From CAIQPS01 sp963843455 (lineage in GTDB: Bacteria > Actinomycetota > Thermoleophilia > RBG-16-64-13), in NCBI GenBank assembly GCA_963843455.1, contig CAWJKE010000016.1:248001-312000 (forward strand): a stretch of 64,000 nt of DNA, read 5' to 3'. Below are positions 26,689 to 35,466 of this stretch, piece by piece (the stretch's first letter is position 1; each line of letters opens with the position of its first letter). The notes beneath the pieces are model-generated. The model ran no database searches, was not told the origin of the DNA, and saw only the letters and a program-made list of their open reading frames with translations. Both the position numbers and the translations under genes were made by a program.

Positions 26689-27138
26689 TCAGAGCGACGG
26701 AGACGTCTCCGTCGCCTTGCCCTCGTCTTTCTGCAGCCGCTGCGTTGCCGCGCGGCGCAGACGAGCGGCTTCCTTGACGGGGAGCGACTCGCTCAGTTTG
26801 ATGAGGACATCGGGCGGTACCCGATCTTTGAGGGCGTCCAAGACGGCGTGAACGGCTCGGGCCGCTTCGTCCTTGGCCTGATACGAGCCCGCCTTCTGTA
26901 CGGCCTGCAGCAGCGCCTCGACCTGATCCTTGACCGCTCGGCCCTTGGGAGCCAGCAGGTCGCGGACCGAAAAGCTGAGCTTGAATTCCAGCAGGTCGCT
27001 GCGGTTGTAGTGGGTGAGGCGTTGCATGACCCGGAGCAGTCCGGGCCAGATGAGTGTTCCGGTGGTGACCCGGCGCCGGGGCCTACGGCTTCGCGGCCGC
27101 GGACCGGCTGCTACTGCACTCGAACCATTGGTCTGCAC
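26689..27138 (-). CDS. DUF2267-like small protein
   Basis: 149 residues. Residues about 70-130 (ARAVHAVLDALKDRVPPDVL, SESLPVKEAARLRR) recall the helical DUF2267 repeat. The N-terminus (GPRPRSRRPRRRV) is basic and low-complexity, and the true start may be later. It is convergent with rtcB, and its last codons form a perfect palindrome. Function unknown. Confidence 0.55.
   Translation of the reverse strand: MQTNGSSAVAAGPRPRSRRPRRRVTTGTLIWPGLLRVMQRLTHYNRSDLLEFKLSFSVRDLLAPKGRAVKDQVEALLQAVQKAGSYQAKDEAARAVHAVLDALKDRVPPDVLIKLSESLPVKEAARLRRAATQRLQKDEGKATETSPSL
26694..26715. terminator. Perfect 22-base palindrome at the rtcB / DUF2267 convergence
   Basis: Arms GCGACGGAGAC and its exact complement with no spacer, covering the last codons of the minus-strand gene and lying 22 bases after rtcB. 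It could act as a bidirectional terminator (no T-tract) or a protein site. Confidence 0.4.
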
Positions 27139-27227
27139 GGGATGTTCCCCTTCGATGACGCGAGCACTTAATGCTCATATGATACCTCAGGTCTCGCCCC
27201 CGTGCCTGCCTGAGCCCCGAGGTCGTT

Positions 27228-27764
27228 CTAGTGGTGCCGCTCCACCTCGAAACGGAAGATGCGATAGCGGTCGCGGGCCGGGTCTATCCCGCCCTTGCGG
27301 CAGGTGATGGACACCTGCTGGTCGACAGTGTCGATCCCTTCGAGATCGGGCAAGAGGAGGGCCTGCCGGCCATCGACCGTCTGCACGATGATGCCAAATA
27401 GCTTCGGGTCGAGATGCTCGGTGCCGCTCACCTCCTCGGGCTCGCCCAGCACATCCACGGAGATGTCCAGGCCCTCCAGTTCGTCCGGTCTGATCGGGGG
27501 AAAGCGGGGATCGCGCGTCGCGGCGCTGATCGCATTGCGGACTATCTCGTCTTCGATCCCCGGCCGCGTGGGCTGGGTAGTCCCGATACAGCCGCGAAGC
27601 GAGCCGTCGGGAAGATGGAGCGAGACAAATACGCCTGCGCGGCGCTGCTCCAGCTCGGCTACCGGCTCGGGATCGAGCACCTTGTGCTCCCGGACGTAGC
27701 TTTCCACAGCCTTTCGAGCGAGCGCGACCAGCGGGTCGCCATCCGTCCTTGCTTCCGGGCTCAT
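27228..27764 (-). CDS. AMMECR1-domain protein (AmmeMemoRadiSam system protein A)
   Basis: 178 residues. The invariant AMMECR1 motif LRGCIGTTQP is at about residues 56-65, followed by RDPRFPPIRPDEL. Biochemical role unknown. It lies downstream of a LigB/Memo-like gene (4 bp overlap) and a radical SAM gene, the three-part set seen across bacteria and archaea. Confidence 0.92.
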   Translation of the reverse strand: MSPEARTDGDPLVALARKAVESYVREHKVLDPEPVAELEQRRAGVFVSLHLPDGSLRGCIGTTQPTRPGIEDEIVRNAISAATRDPRFPPIRPDELEGLDISVDVLGEPEEVSGTEHLDPKLFGIIVQTVDGRQALLLPDLEGIDTVDQQVSITCRKGGIDPARDRYRIFRFEVERHH

Positions 27765-28621
27765 GAACCGCCTCCTTCGTTCGCAGCGGGCGCGGTCAAC
27801 TCGACCTCGCCCACCAGGTAACCCACGCCCCAGGGACCTTCATACGACAGCAACCGGTTGTGGGTCCGCCCCCCCCAGGCCTCATAGGCTCCCACGACTC
27901 CCGAGAGCACGGCCAGCGAACGGTAGCCGCACTCGCCCGCTGCCGAGACCAGAGCCGGGTCGATCGTCAGGAGCCCCTCCCAGTCGCCGGCTCCGAACGT
28001 ATCGGCGATCGCCTGGTCGAACCGGGCGGCCCGGGGGTCGTACCCCGCAGGCGCTCCAGGGATCAGCCGGTGGCTGAGATCACTGCTCGCCACGTACAGT
28101 ATCCGCTGCTCGGCCTCCACAAGCGCCTCGCCGATGGCCCGCCCGAAGCGAACGTGCTCATCCAGGTCGAGGTACGAGAACGAGAGCACGACCAACCGGA
28201 AGGGTCCCTTGAGTGCGCCGGTGATATAGACCAGAGGTACCATCGCCCCGTGATCGAGGTCGAAGACCTCCCGCCTTGTGGCCGTCTCTGTCACCGGAAT
28301 GCCGTGGGCCGTCGCCCGCTGCATGATCGCGCCGGCCAACCCCTGGTCGGCCGGCGCTTCCACCCGGACCTGCGGAGCCCGGAAATAGGCCAGGGAGCCC
28401 TTGTAGGAGGCGGCGAGCGAGACGCCCATCTGGCTCCGCGCCAGGGGACTGTGAGGAGAAAGTAGGACTATGGTGTCGGGAGCGAGCTCGGCGGCCCTCT
28501 CCCGCACGGCGGTCATGGCGCGAACCGTAGGCTCGGCTTCGGCCAGACTGGCGCCGCCGACCTCAGGGATGACGATCGGTGGGTGGGGGGTGACAAAACA
28601 TCCGACAAGACCCATCGTCAT
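27761..28621 (-). CDS. LigB/Memo-like protein (AmmeMemoRadiSam system protein B)
   Basis: 286 residues, class III extradiol dioxygenase fold. Candidate metal His lie in CFVTPHPPIVIPEVGG and VLLSPHSPLARS; Asp/His follow in LDHGAMVPL and SSDLSHRL. Its overlaps with the radical SAM gene (4 bp) and AMMECR1 gene (4 bp) indicate joint function. No substrate is known. Confidence 0.85.
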   Translation of the reverse strand: MTMGLVGCFVTPHPPIVIPEVGGASLAEAEPTVRAMTAVRERAAELAPDTIVLLSPHSPLARSQMGVSLAASYKGSLAYFRAPQVRVEAPADQGLAGAIMQRATAHGIPVTETATRREVFDLDHGAMVPLVYITGALKGPFRLVVLSFSYLDLDEHVRFGRAIGEALVEAEQRILYVASSDLSHRLIPGAPAGYDPRAARFDQAIADTFGAGDWEGLLTIDPALVSAAGECGYRSLAVLSGVVGAYEAWGGRTHNRLLSYEGPWGVGYLVGEVELTAPAANEGGGS

Positions 28622-29532
28622 GCCTCCTTGCGTCCGGGCATATTGCCTCTGTACACATACCGTAGCCCGGCTTCGCGCCCAAGACGCACCGCCTTGTCCA
28701 CCGTCTCGACCGGGGTCGCAGGCACATCGAGCAGCCGATACGTCGGGTGGAAGCGCGAGACGTGCCAGGGGATGTCGGGTGAGACCGAGACGAGGAACGA
28801 CGCCAGGCCGCGCAATTCGTCGTCACCGTCGTTGAGCCCGGGGATGAGGAGGGTGGTCACCTCGACCCACACCCCCGTCTCGTGCAGCCGCCGGATGGAA
28901 TCGAGCACCGGCTTCAGGCGCGCGCCCGTCAGTGAGCGATAGAACTCGTCGGAGAACGACTTGAGGTCGACGTTGGCGGCATGTAGGTCGCCATCGATGT
29001 CGGCGAGCATCTGCCGGGTCATGAAGCCGTTGGTGACAAACACATTCTTCAGGCCGGCCTCGGTCGCGAGCCGGGCGCAATCGCGCGCGTACTCGTAGAA
29101 GATCGTGGGCTCAGTGTAGGTGTACGAGACGCTCCGGCACCCCGCCGAAACCGCGCCGGCGACCACCTGTTCCGGGGACATGGGCCTGCCCACGATCATC
29201 CCTTGGTCGGCCGGCATCTGGCTGATGTCCGCGTTCTGGCAGAAACTGCACACGAAATTGCAGCCCACCGTGGCGAGCGAATAGGTGGAACTCCCCGGAA
29301 GGAAATGAAAGAGCGGCTTCTTCTCTATGGGATCGACGGCTGTGGATACGGGATATCCATAAACGAGGGTGTAGAGGACGCCCTCCCGATTCTCCCTCAC
29401 TCCACACTTGCCGAAGCCGCCGGGCCCTACACGGCAGTGGTGGGCGCACAGGAAGCAGTGGACCTGGGGCCCGCCGCGCCACACCTCCCAGAGCGCCGCC
29501 CGCACTGCTTCCCCGGGCCGGCCACTCTCCAT
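28618..29532 (-). CDS. Radical SAM enzyme of the AmmeMemoRadiSam system
   Basis: 304 residues from ATG at 29532, preceded by AGGAGGTGA embedded in the end of the PHP gene. The N-terminal Cys pairs CFLCAHHC and GKCGVRE precede the SAM cluster motif CNFVCSFCQN. SYTYTEPTIFYEYARD is also typical. It ends at YVYRGNMPGRKEA, without the C-terminal CPxC ribbon that many relatives carry. It probably modifies a small molecule or peptide, undefined. Confidence 0.9.
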   Translation of the reverse strand: MESGRPGEAVRAALWEVWRGGPQVHCFLCAHHCRVGPGGFGKCGVRENREGVLYTLVYGYPVSTAVDPIEKKPLFHFLPGSSTYSLATVGCNFVCSFCQNADISQMPADQGMIVGRPMSPEQVVAGAVSAGCRSVSYTYTEPTIFYEYARDCARLATEAGLKNVFVTNGFMTRQMLADIDGDLHAANVDLKSFSDEFYRSLTGARLKPVLDSIRRLHETGVWVEVTTLLIPGLNDGDDELRGLASFLVSVSPDIPWHVSRFHPTYRLLDVPATPVETVDKAVRLGREAGLRYVYRGNMPGRKEA

Positions 29533-29537
29533 GCGGG

Positions 29538-30260
29538 TCACCTCCTCGACATGTTTCGGCCGCGTTTGCGACGCATACGTGTGACGGCCGACAAAGGCTG
29601 CAATGCCCAATTCAGCAGGTATTCATGCCAATACAGGCCCCCGCGTACGACGCCGGCGGCCACCAGGTCGACCAGGTCTTCCCGGGAGGGAGACCTCTCT
29701 ACGACGACGTAGGCCCGCCCCACCTCGGGGGCGCCGTGGGCATCGCTGCCCGCTCCCCCCGGTTTACCGTGGCGGTAGGCCAACCGTCCGGCGTTTCTCA
29801 CAGGTAGCGGACTGAGCGAGCGTCCGTTGAGCACTTCCACGATGTCCACCTGATCGGCCGTCTGGGCTCGCACCCTCGATGCGATAGTGCCGCGGCGGAT
29901 GATGTCGCACGGGTGGGGCAGATAGGCCAGCCCGCCCTGCTGCCGGATGAGAGCGATGGTGTCGCTCGCCGGAAGGCCTCTCGGCACCGCCTCTTGGACG
30001 TACAGCCCTATGACGTCTCCGTCCGCCGTGGACACCTCGATTCCGGGGATGACCCGGGGCAGACTGGGGTCAGCTTCGGCCAGGGCCAGGGCTTCCAGCG
30101 CTCCCTCCACCGTATTGTGGTCGGTCACCGCGATGCACCCCAGACCGTTCGCCCGCGCCGCGCGAAGCAGATCGGCCGGAGACATCACCCCGTCGGAGGA
30201 GAACGATGTGTGGTTGTGCAGATCCAGCCTGACAGGCTGCTGAAGGCCGGAGACAGACAT
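29538..30260 (-). CDS. PHP-domain phosphoesterase
   Basis: 240 residues. Metal ligands in LDLHNHTSFSSDGVMSP, VTDHNTVEG, GIEVSTADGD, LPHPCD and the C-terminal GSDAHGAPEVG follow the PHP pattern, close to nucleoside 3',5'-bisphosphatase-type proteins. It overlaps neither neighbour but is spaced 3-5 bp from both, so it belongs to this operon. Confidence 0.88.
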   Translation of the reverse strand: MSVSGLQQPVRLDLHNHTSFSSDGVMSPADLLRAARANGLGCIAVTDHNTVEGALEALALAEADPSLPRVIPGIEVSTADGDVIGLYVQEAVPRGLPASDTIALIRQQGGLAYLPHPCDIIRRGTIASRVRAQTADQVDIVEVLNGRSLSPLPVRNAGRLAYRHGKPGGAGSDAHGAPEVGRAYVVVERSPSREDLVDLVAAGVVRGGLYWHEYLLNWALQPLSAVTRMRRKRGRNMSRR

Positions 30261-30263
30261 GCG

Positions 30264-30461
30264 TCAAACGTCCGGAAGAGAGCCCGGCCGGCGCCGGCGA
30301 CGATCGCGTAACACCCGCATCTCGCCCCCCTTGCTCGACACGCGGCGTTCTTGCTCCCGCCGGTCGACGATCACCTCCACGCCTTCGACCCCCTCGAAGC
30401 GCTTCTTGAACTCCTCGTAGTACTTGTCTGCGAGTTCGCGGGGGATAACGTAGTAGATCAT
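30264..30461 (-). CDS. Small basic protein of unknown function
   Basis: 65 residues: MIYYVIPRELADKYYEEFKK opens a short alpha/beta unit, then a strongly basic second half (RREQERR, RDRRRRRPG). GGAGGAG precedes the ATG. First gene of the PHP-radical SAM-Memo-AMMECR1 run. The basic half suggests nucleic-acid contact, unproven. Confidence 0.65.
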   Translation of the reverse strand: MIYYVIPRELADKYYEEFKKRFEGVEGVEVIVDRREQERRVSSKGGEMRVLRDRRRRRPGSLPDV

Positions 30462-30546
30462 TCGGCTCCTCCTCCAATCCCTTGCTTCGTTCTATGATAG
30501 TGTCTGGTTTCTCCATGTCCAATAGCGAATGCTTTCAGGCAGGCCG

Positions 30547-32232
30547 ATGGCTGAACCCACCGACGAAAGCGGGACTGGACCGCTCCTAAAGAACCGGTAC
30601 CGGCTGGGCCGTGTGCTTGGCCGCGGCGGCATGTGCATCGTCTACCAGGCTTGGGACACCAAACTGGGGCGCGATGTGGCCGTGAAACGGCTCGAACCTC
30701 CGCTCAACCAGGACGCGCGGACACGAGCCCGGTTCGACCGCGAAGGCCAGGCGCTCGCGCGTCTTTCCCACCCCAACGTGGTGACACTCATCGACCGCGG
30801 CTCTACGGAGACCGACGGCTATCTCGTGTTCGAGTACGTCGAGGGCCGTTCGCTCAAAGAGCTGGTGAAGGAGAACCCGCTCGACGTCGCCGAGGCGGGC
30901 CGTATCCTGGGACAGGTGGCCGAGGGGCTGGCCGCCGCTCACCAGGCCGGCATCGTCCACCGCGACGTCAAGCCGCAGAACATCCTCATCGACCGGCAGG
31001 GGCATGCCAAGATCACGGATTTTGGGATAGCCACGGGACCCGACTGGACCCGCGTCACCAAGGCGGGATCGATCATAGGGAGCGCACGGTACATGTCCCC
31101 CGAGCAGGTGAGAAGCAAGCCGGTGGACGCCCGCTCGGATATCTACTCGCTCGGCGTGGTCATGTATGAGATGTTGGCGGGTCACCCCCCCTTCGATGGG
31201 GCCAACATGCCCGAGATCGCGCGCCAGCATCTGAACAATCCGCCGCCGCCCCTCAGTGAGATACGCTCGGATCTGCCTCCCGGGCTCGAGAAGATCGTCA
31301 TGCGCTGCCTGGAGAAACTGCCGGAGGACCGCTTCGTGTCCATGGACGAGTTGATCGGCGCCCTGGCCGGCGTCGGCCTCTACTCCCTGCGCCGCGGTAC
31401 GGACGACGACCGCAAGATGCGCTCGTCGCCGGGTGGAGCCTCCCACGATTCCGCGTCGAAGCACGGAGACGACACGGGCGATATGCCCTCCTGGCAACGC
31501 GACCGGCTCCGGCACCGGGCCCGCAGGGCCCGGGAAAGACGGCGCTGGATGATCGGCGGCGCTATCGCTGCGGCCGTACTGGTAGCGGTCATCGTGATCG
31601 TCCTCGTGCTCACCCTCTCCGGAAACGGAGCTCCAAGCGTGGTGGGTCTCACGCTCGACCAGGCCCGGCAGCTCGCCGCCGACGCGGGGATGCAGGTGGA
31701 GGTCACGGCTCAGATCCCCTCGTTCGATAAGCCCGCCGGCACCGTACTCGAGCAGGCTCCAGACCCCGGCGTCTCCTCCGACGATGACGTCTTGCTGCTC
31801 ACCGTGACTCGAGAGCCCACCCCCGTCGCCGTCACCACGATGAAGGACTACGATCCGGAGGGGGACCAGACGGAGCATCCGAAACAGCTCCCCAATCTCA
31901 CCGACGGCAAGGAGAGCACCTCTTGGTCCACCGAGCTCTACAAGTCGGCCTCCTTTGGCAATCTCAAGAGCGGGGTGGGGCTGGAGTTCACTCTGGCCGA
32001 GCCCGCTACCATCATAGAGATCGTCTCCACCGTGGATGGCTGGAAAGGTGAATTGCGCAGTGATGGCTCTTCGGGATCGGAGGCCAGCATCGCCACCCTC
32101 AACGGGACGGCCAACCAGATCATCACTCTTCGCGAACCGCTCGGCGCCGGCCGGATCTGGTTCACCAAGCTGACAGAGATCACGAACGGGCGCTGGGGTG
32201 TCGAGTTGTCGGAGATCCGCTTCTACAAATAG
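30547..32232 (+). CDS. Ser/Thr protein kinase with one PASTA and a C-terminal discoidin-like domain
   Basis: 561 residues. The cytoplasmic PknB-type kinase domain spans about residues 15-275: GRVLGRGGMCIVYQ, VAVKRL, HRDVKPQNIL, DFGIA and SARYMSPEQVRSK. A basic juxtamembrane stretch, one transmembrane helix (AAAVLVAVIVIVLVLTL) and a single PASTA repeat (PSVVGLTLDQARQLAADAGM) follow. The last 150 residues look like a beta-sandwich of the discoidin/F5-8C kind (DGKESTSWSTELY). An ATG six codons upstream is possible. Confidence 0.9.
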   Translation: MAEPTDESGTGPLLKNRYRLGRVLGRGGMCIVYQAWDTKLGRDVAVKRLEPPLNQDARTRARFDREGQALARLSHPNVVTLIDRGSTETDGYLVFEYVEGRSLKELVKENPLDVAEAGRILGQVAEGLAAAHQAGIVHRDVKPQNILIDRQGHAKITDFGIATGPDWTRVTKAGSIIGSARYMSPEQVRSKPVDARSDIYSLGVVMYEMLAGHPPFDGANMPEIARQHLNNPPPPLSEIRSDLPPGLEKIVMRCLEKLPEDRFVSMDELIGALAGVGLYSLRRGTDDDRKMRSSPGGASHDSASKHGDDTGDMPSWQRDRLRHRARRARERRRWMIGGAIAAAVLVAVIVIVLVLTLSGNGAPSVVGLTLDQARQLAADAGMQVEVTAQIPSFDKPAGTVLEQAPDPGVSSDDDVLLLTVTREPTPVAVTTMKDYDPEGDQTEHPKQLPNLTDGKESTSWSTELYKSASFGNLKSGVGLEFTLAEPATIIEIVSTVDGWKGELRSDGSSGSEASIATLNGTANQIITLREPLGAGRIWFTKLTEITNGRWGVELSEIRFYK

Positions 32233-32235
32233 CCC

Positions 32236-33012
32236 TCAGTTCAGCGTGAAGCGTCCGATACCCGACAACCACGTTCCGGTCACTATCAGGGCCACCAGCA
32301 CGACGGTCAGCGCTAGGAACGTCCAATCGACCGAGGTGACCACCATCCTCTCCCGGTACGTGCGCGGTCGCAGGGCTCCGAACGCGCGCGCGTCCATGGC
32401 GATCGCGATCCGTCCGGCGCGGCGGACTGCACCTGCCAGCAAAGGCAGGGCGTAGCGCCTGATCCGCGAGAAAGGATGGAGAAATCCGGGCCCCTCCCGC
32501 ACCCCCCGTAGCCGCTGGGCCGCCCGGATGGTCGCATAGTCCGCCTGGAACACCGGAAGCATGCGGTATCCGACCATCACCCCATAGGCCACCCGATCGC
32601 TCATATGCAACTGGTGCACGAGGCTGAGAAGCAGATGTTGCGGCTCGGTGGTGCGCACGAAGACGAGCGACAACAGGGCGAAGCACAGCAGGCGCATCCA
32701 GAGGCTGCCCGCCGCCCACAGAGCGGCTCGCGTGACCTCCACCGGGCCGATCGAGAAGACCACCGGTGAGGTGGCGTTCTGCTTGTTGAAAAGTATGTTG
32801 GCGAGGAGGATCGCGATCCCGGCCAGCACGAACACGGCGAGCGGCCGCAACTGTGCCTTCAAAGGCAGCCCGCCGAGAAGGCGCCCCACGGCCAACGTGA
32901 CAAGGAATAGGACCAAGGGCGTGACGGGGTCGAACACAAAGGTGAGGGGAAGGGCGGCCGCGATCACGGCGGCCAATTTGATGGTCGGATTGCGGCGCTG
33001 CAGGTAGAGCAT
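32236..33012 (-). CDS. ykoC: ECF transporter transmembrane (T) component, YkoC-like
   Basis: 258 residues with several membrane helices and the T-component coupling motif region AAQRLRGVREGPG plus a second Ala-Arg-Gly-like MDARAFGALRPRTY. Last gene of the thiamine operon; the ATG follows the ATPase stop by one base. It couples the ATPase to the YkoE substrate component. Confidence 0.88.
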   Translation of the reverse strand: MLYLQRRNPTIKLAAVIAAALPLTFVFDPVTPLVLFLVTLAVGRLLGGLPLKAQLRPLAVFVLAGIAILLANILFNKQNATSPVVFSIGPVEVTRAALWAAGSLWMRLLCFALLSLVFVRTTEPQHLLLSLVHQLHMSDRVAYGVMVGYRMLPVFQADYATIRAAQRLRGVREGPGFLHPFSRIRRYALPLLAGAVRRAGRIAIAMDARAFGALRPRTYRERMVVTSVDWTFLALTVVLVALIVTGTWLSGIGRFTLN

Positions 33013-33013
33013 G

Positions 33014-34888
33014 TCAGCTTGCCACCGGATCCGCGCCCCGCGCATCAGCCCATCCTGCCGCGCGGAGGAAATCACGGGACGTCAGTAGCGGACTACGGAA
33101 CTCGTCGCTCTCCATGAGTCCCAGCCCTATCCGAGCGACCGCCGGCATCGCCAACCCGGCCTCTTCGACCAACCCCGGCTGAGCGAACAGACCGACGGGA
33201 TCGCCGGAGTAGAGTGGGCGTCCGCCGGAGAGTACCAGCAGAGAACTCGCGTACTCGGCGACGATCCGCATGTCGTGGGTGATCATCACGACCGTTCCGC
33301 CACCCATCTGGAACTCGCGCATCATCTCCATCAATCGCGCGGACTGGACCGCATCCTGCCCCAGGGTGGGCTCGTCGAGAATGAGGGCGGAGCAACCCCG
33401 GATGAGCATCGCGGCCGCGCTCAACCGGCGCTTCTGACCCTGGCTCAGCGTGAACGGGTTCGCTTCGGCCAAGCGCAGCAGGCCCAGGCGCTCCAGCCAG
33501 TCGTCCACCAGCCGCTCCTGCTCGGCGCTCAGACGGCGGGAACCGCGGCGCCCGTGAGGAGAGAGACCGAAGGCGAGCTCCCCGCGCACGGTGCCCGAGA
33601 CGAACTGATGCTCCGGGTTCTGGAACACGTGACCGACCTTCTCGGCGACAGCCCAGGCCGGGAGCGTCGAGGCATCCGTCCCTTCCAGAAACACGGACTG
33701 GCGCGGGGGCGCAAGCACCCCAGACAGCAGTGATCCCAGCGTCGTCTTGCCCGCGCCGTTGGCGCCCACGATAGCGAGGAAGTCCTGCGGCCACACCGAG
33801 AGGGAGACACTGTCGACGGCGGCGTGACCGCCGGGGTAGCTGTAGCTGAGATCTCGAACGTCGAACAGCGGCGACGCCCCCGGGACTCGCCCCCCACCGG
33901 CCATGGCGTCCGGGGCCACCGGCCGGGAGCCGACGCGAAGCTGATCGACCAGCGCCGGCGAGGCCTGCAAGGCAGCAACCGTCTCGCCTACCGCCAGTGG
34001 CCGCCCCGGCACGTGCCAGCCGGCCCGCTCCAGACCGGCGATGAGCTCGACGGTCTGCGGGCGCCAGACGCCCGCGCCCGCGAGCCGCTCGGCGTGATCG
34101 TAGAAAGCGCCGGCGGCGTCACCGCGGTAGAGCAGACCGCCTTCTCCATCGAGCACCAGGACGCTATCGACCCATTCGATCACCTCGTCCAACTTGTGCT
34201 CGATGATGACTATCGTATGCCGCAGGTCTCCCGCCAGCCGGCGCAGGATGAGAAAGAGTTCACGGGTGGCCACCGGATCGAGATTGGCCGACGGCTCGTC
34301 GAGCACCAGCAACCGGGGTCCCATCGCGAGGACGGCCGCCAGGGCCACCCGTTGCTTCTCGCCGCCGGACAAGCTGCTGAGGGGCCGCCCGCGTAGATGG
34401 GCCAGCCGGACGACCTCCAGCGCCCGGTCGATAGCCGGCTCGATCTCTTCGGGCGGCGTCTGCAGATTCTCGAGGCCAAAGGCGATCTCGTCGTCCACGG
34501 TGAGGGTGCAGAACTGCGAATCCGGGTCCTGAAACACCAGCCCCGTCTCCCGGGCCAAAACGCCGACCGGCGTGTCCTTGACCACCAATCCGGCCACCAC
34601 CACTTCCCCGGAGTAGTCACCTTCGACAAGGTGAGGCACCAAGCCGTCCAGGCACAGGGTCAGAGTGCTCTTGCCCGAACCGCTGGGTCCCAGGACCAGC
34701 ACGACCTCTCCCGGCGTCACTGCGAAGGTGAGATCGATGAGCGCCGGCCGGATGCGGGTGGAGTACGTGAACGAGAGTCCGGCGGCCCGCACGGACGGCG
34801 AGGGCGCCCCGCTGGCTGGGTCCGAGGCGGACGGCGCGCCCGGCGGCGAACCAGACGGCGCGGCACCCGGGCTGCTATCGGCGTTCAG
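33014..34888 (-). CDS. ykoD: ECF transporter dual ATPase, YkoD-like
   Basis: About 624 residues with two ABC domains: Walker A LGPSGSGKSTLT with signature LSSLSGGEKQRVA and LVLDEPSANLD; then GANGAGKTTLGSL with LSQGQKRRLSA and LILDEPTLGQD. The N-terminal 30 residues are a Ser/Ala/Pro-rich lead. No ATG/GTG/TTG exists before that lead. CTG at 34888 overlaps the ykoE stop like an ATGA junction, while GTG at 34792 would start right at the fold (VRAAGLSFTY) but lacks a Shine-Dalgarno. Confidence 0.9.
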   Translation of the reverse strand: MNADSSPGAAPSGSPPGAPSASDPASGAPSPSVRAAGLSFTYSTRIRPALIDLTFAVTPGEVVLVLGPSGSGKSTLTLCLDGLVPHLVEGDYSGEVVVAGLVVKDTPVGVLARETGLVFQDPDSQFCTLTVDDEIAFGLENLQTPPEEIEPAIDRALEVVRLAHLRGRPLSSLSGGEKQRVALAAVLAMGPRLLVLDEPSANLDPVATRELFLILRRLAGDLRHTIVIIEHKLDEVIEWVDSVLVLDGEGGLLYRGDAAGAFYDHAERLAGAGVWRPQTVELIAGLERAGWHVPGRPLAVGETVAALQASPALVDQLRVGSRPVAPDAMAGGGRVPGASPLFDVRDLSYSYPGGHAAVDSVSLSVWPQDFLAIVGANGAGKTTLGSLLSGVLAPPRQSVFLEGTDASTLPAWAVAEKVGHVFQNPEHQFVSGTVRGELAFGLSPHGRRGSRRLSAEQERLVDDWLERLGLLRLAEANPFTLSQGQKRRLSAAAMLIRGCSALILDEPTLGQDAVQSARLMEMMREFQMGGGTVVMITHDMRIVAEYASSLLVLSGGRPLYSGDPVGLFAQPGLVEEAGLAMPAVARIGLGLMESDEFRSPLLTSRDFLRAAGWADARGADPVAS

Positions 34889-35466
34889 ACCCGTTTCGTC
34901 CCGCCCCCACCGCCGGCAAGCCCCGATAGCACCCCGGTCCTGGCCAGCAGCGCGCCCAAGAGATGCGACAACCCGCCGCCGAGGACTACTGAGCTCGCCA
35001 CGCAGAGGATGGCCGCTACGCCGATGCTGCTCCACGAATACGTCGCGTAGTAGCTGTAGACGAACGTATCGAGCAAAATACTGAAGGCGCCGGCCAGAGC
35101 GGCCGCGGCGTAGAGCGCGATCCCGGTGAAGCGCTTCCACCGGAACGCAGCGAACACCGCCTCGGCCCCTACGCCCTGGACAAAGCCGCTGGCCATGGTC
35201 AGAATACCCCACTGGTTGCCCATCGCCATGCTGACGAAGGCGGCCACCAGCTCTCCGAACAGGGCGGCGCCGGGGCGCCGGATCACATAGGGGACAAGTA
35301 GCCCGCCGACCATCCAGACCCCCACCAGCGCGTACGAGAAGGGGAAGGGGATGACCTGAAATGCGCTGGACCAGAGCAGACCCCAGGCCCAGAAGATGAC
35401 ACCCACGGCGACGGCCAGTACGGCCGCCACCACGATCTCGCGCGTGGTCCAATCCTTGAACGACAT
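34885..35466 (-). CDS. ykoE: ECF thiamine/HMP transporter substrate component YkoE
   Basis: 193-residue membrane protein with about five or six helices, beginning FKDWTTREIVVAAVLAVAVG and containing PFSYALVGVWMVGGLLVPYV and GAEAVFAAFRWKRF, typical of YkoE. It binds hydroxymethylpyrimidine or thiamine. The stop and start junctions with ykoF and ykoD overlap. Confidence 0.9.
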   Translation of the reverse strand: MSFKDWTTREIVVAAVLAVAVGVIFWAWGLLWSSAFQVIPFPFSYALVGVWMVGGLLVPYVIRRPGAALFGELVAAFVSMAMGNQWGILTMASGFVQGVGAEAVFAAFRWKRFTGIALYAAAALAGAFSILLDTFVYSYYATYSWSSIGVAAILCVASSVVLGGGLSHLLGALLARTGVLSGLAGGGGGTKRV

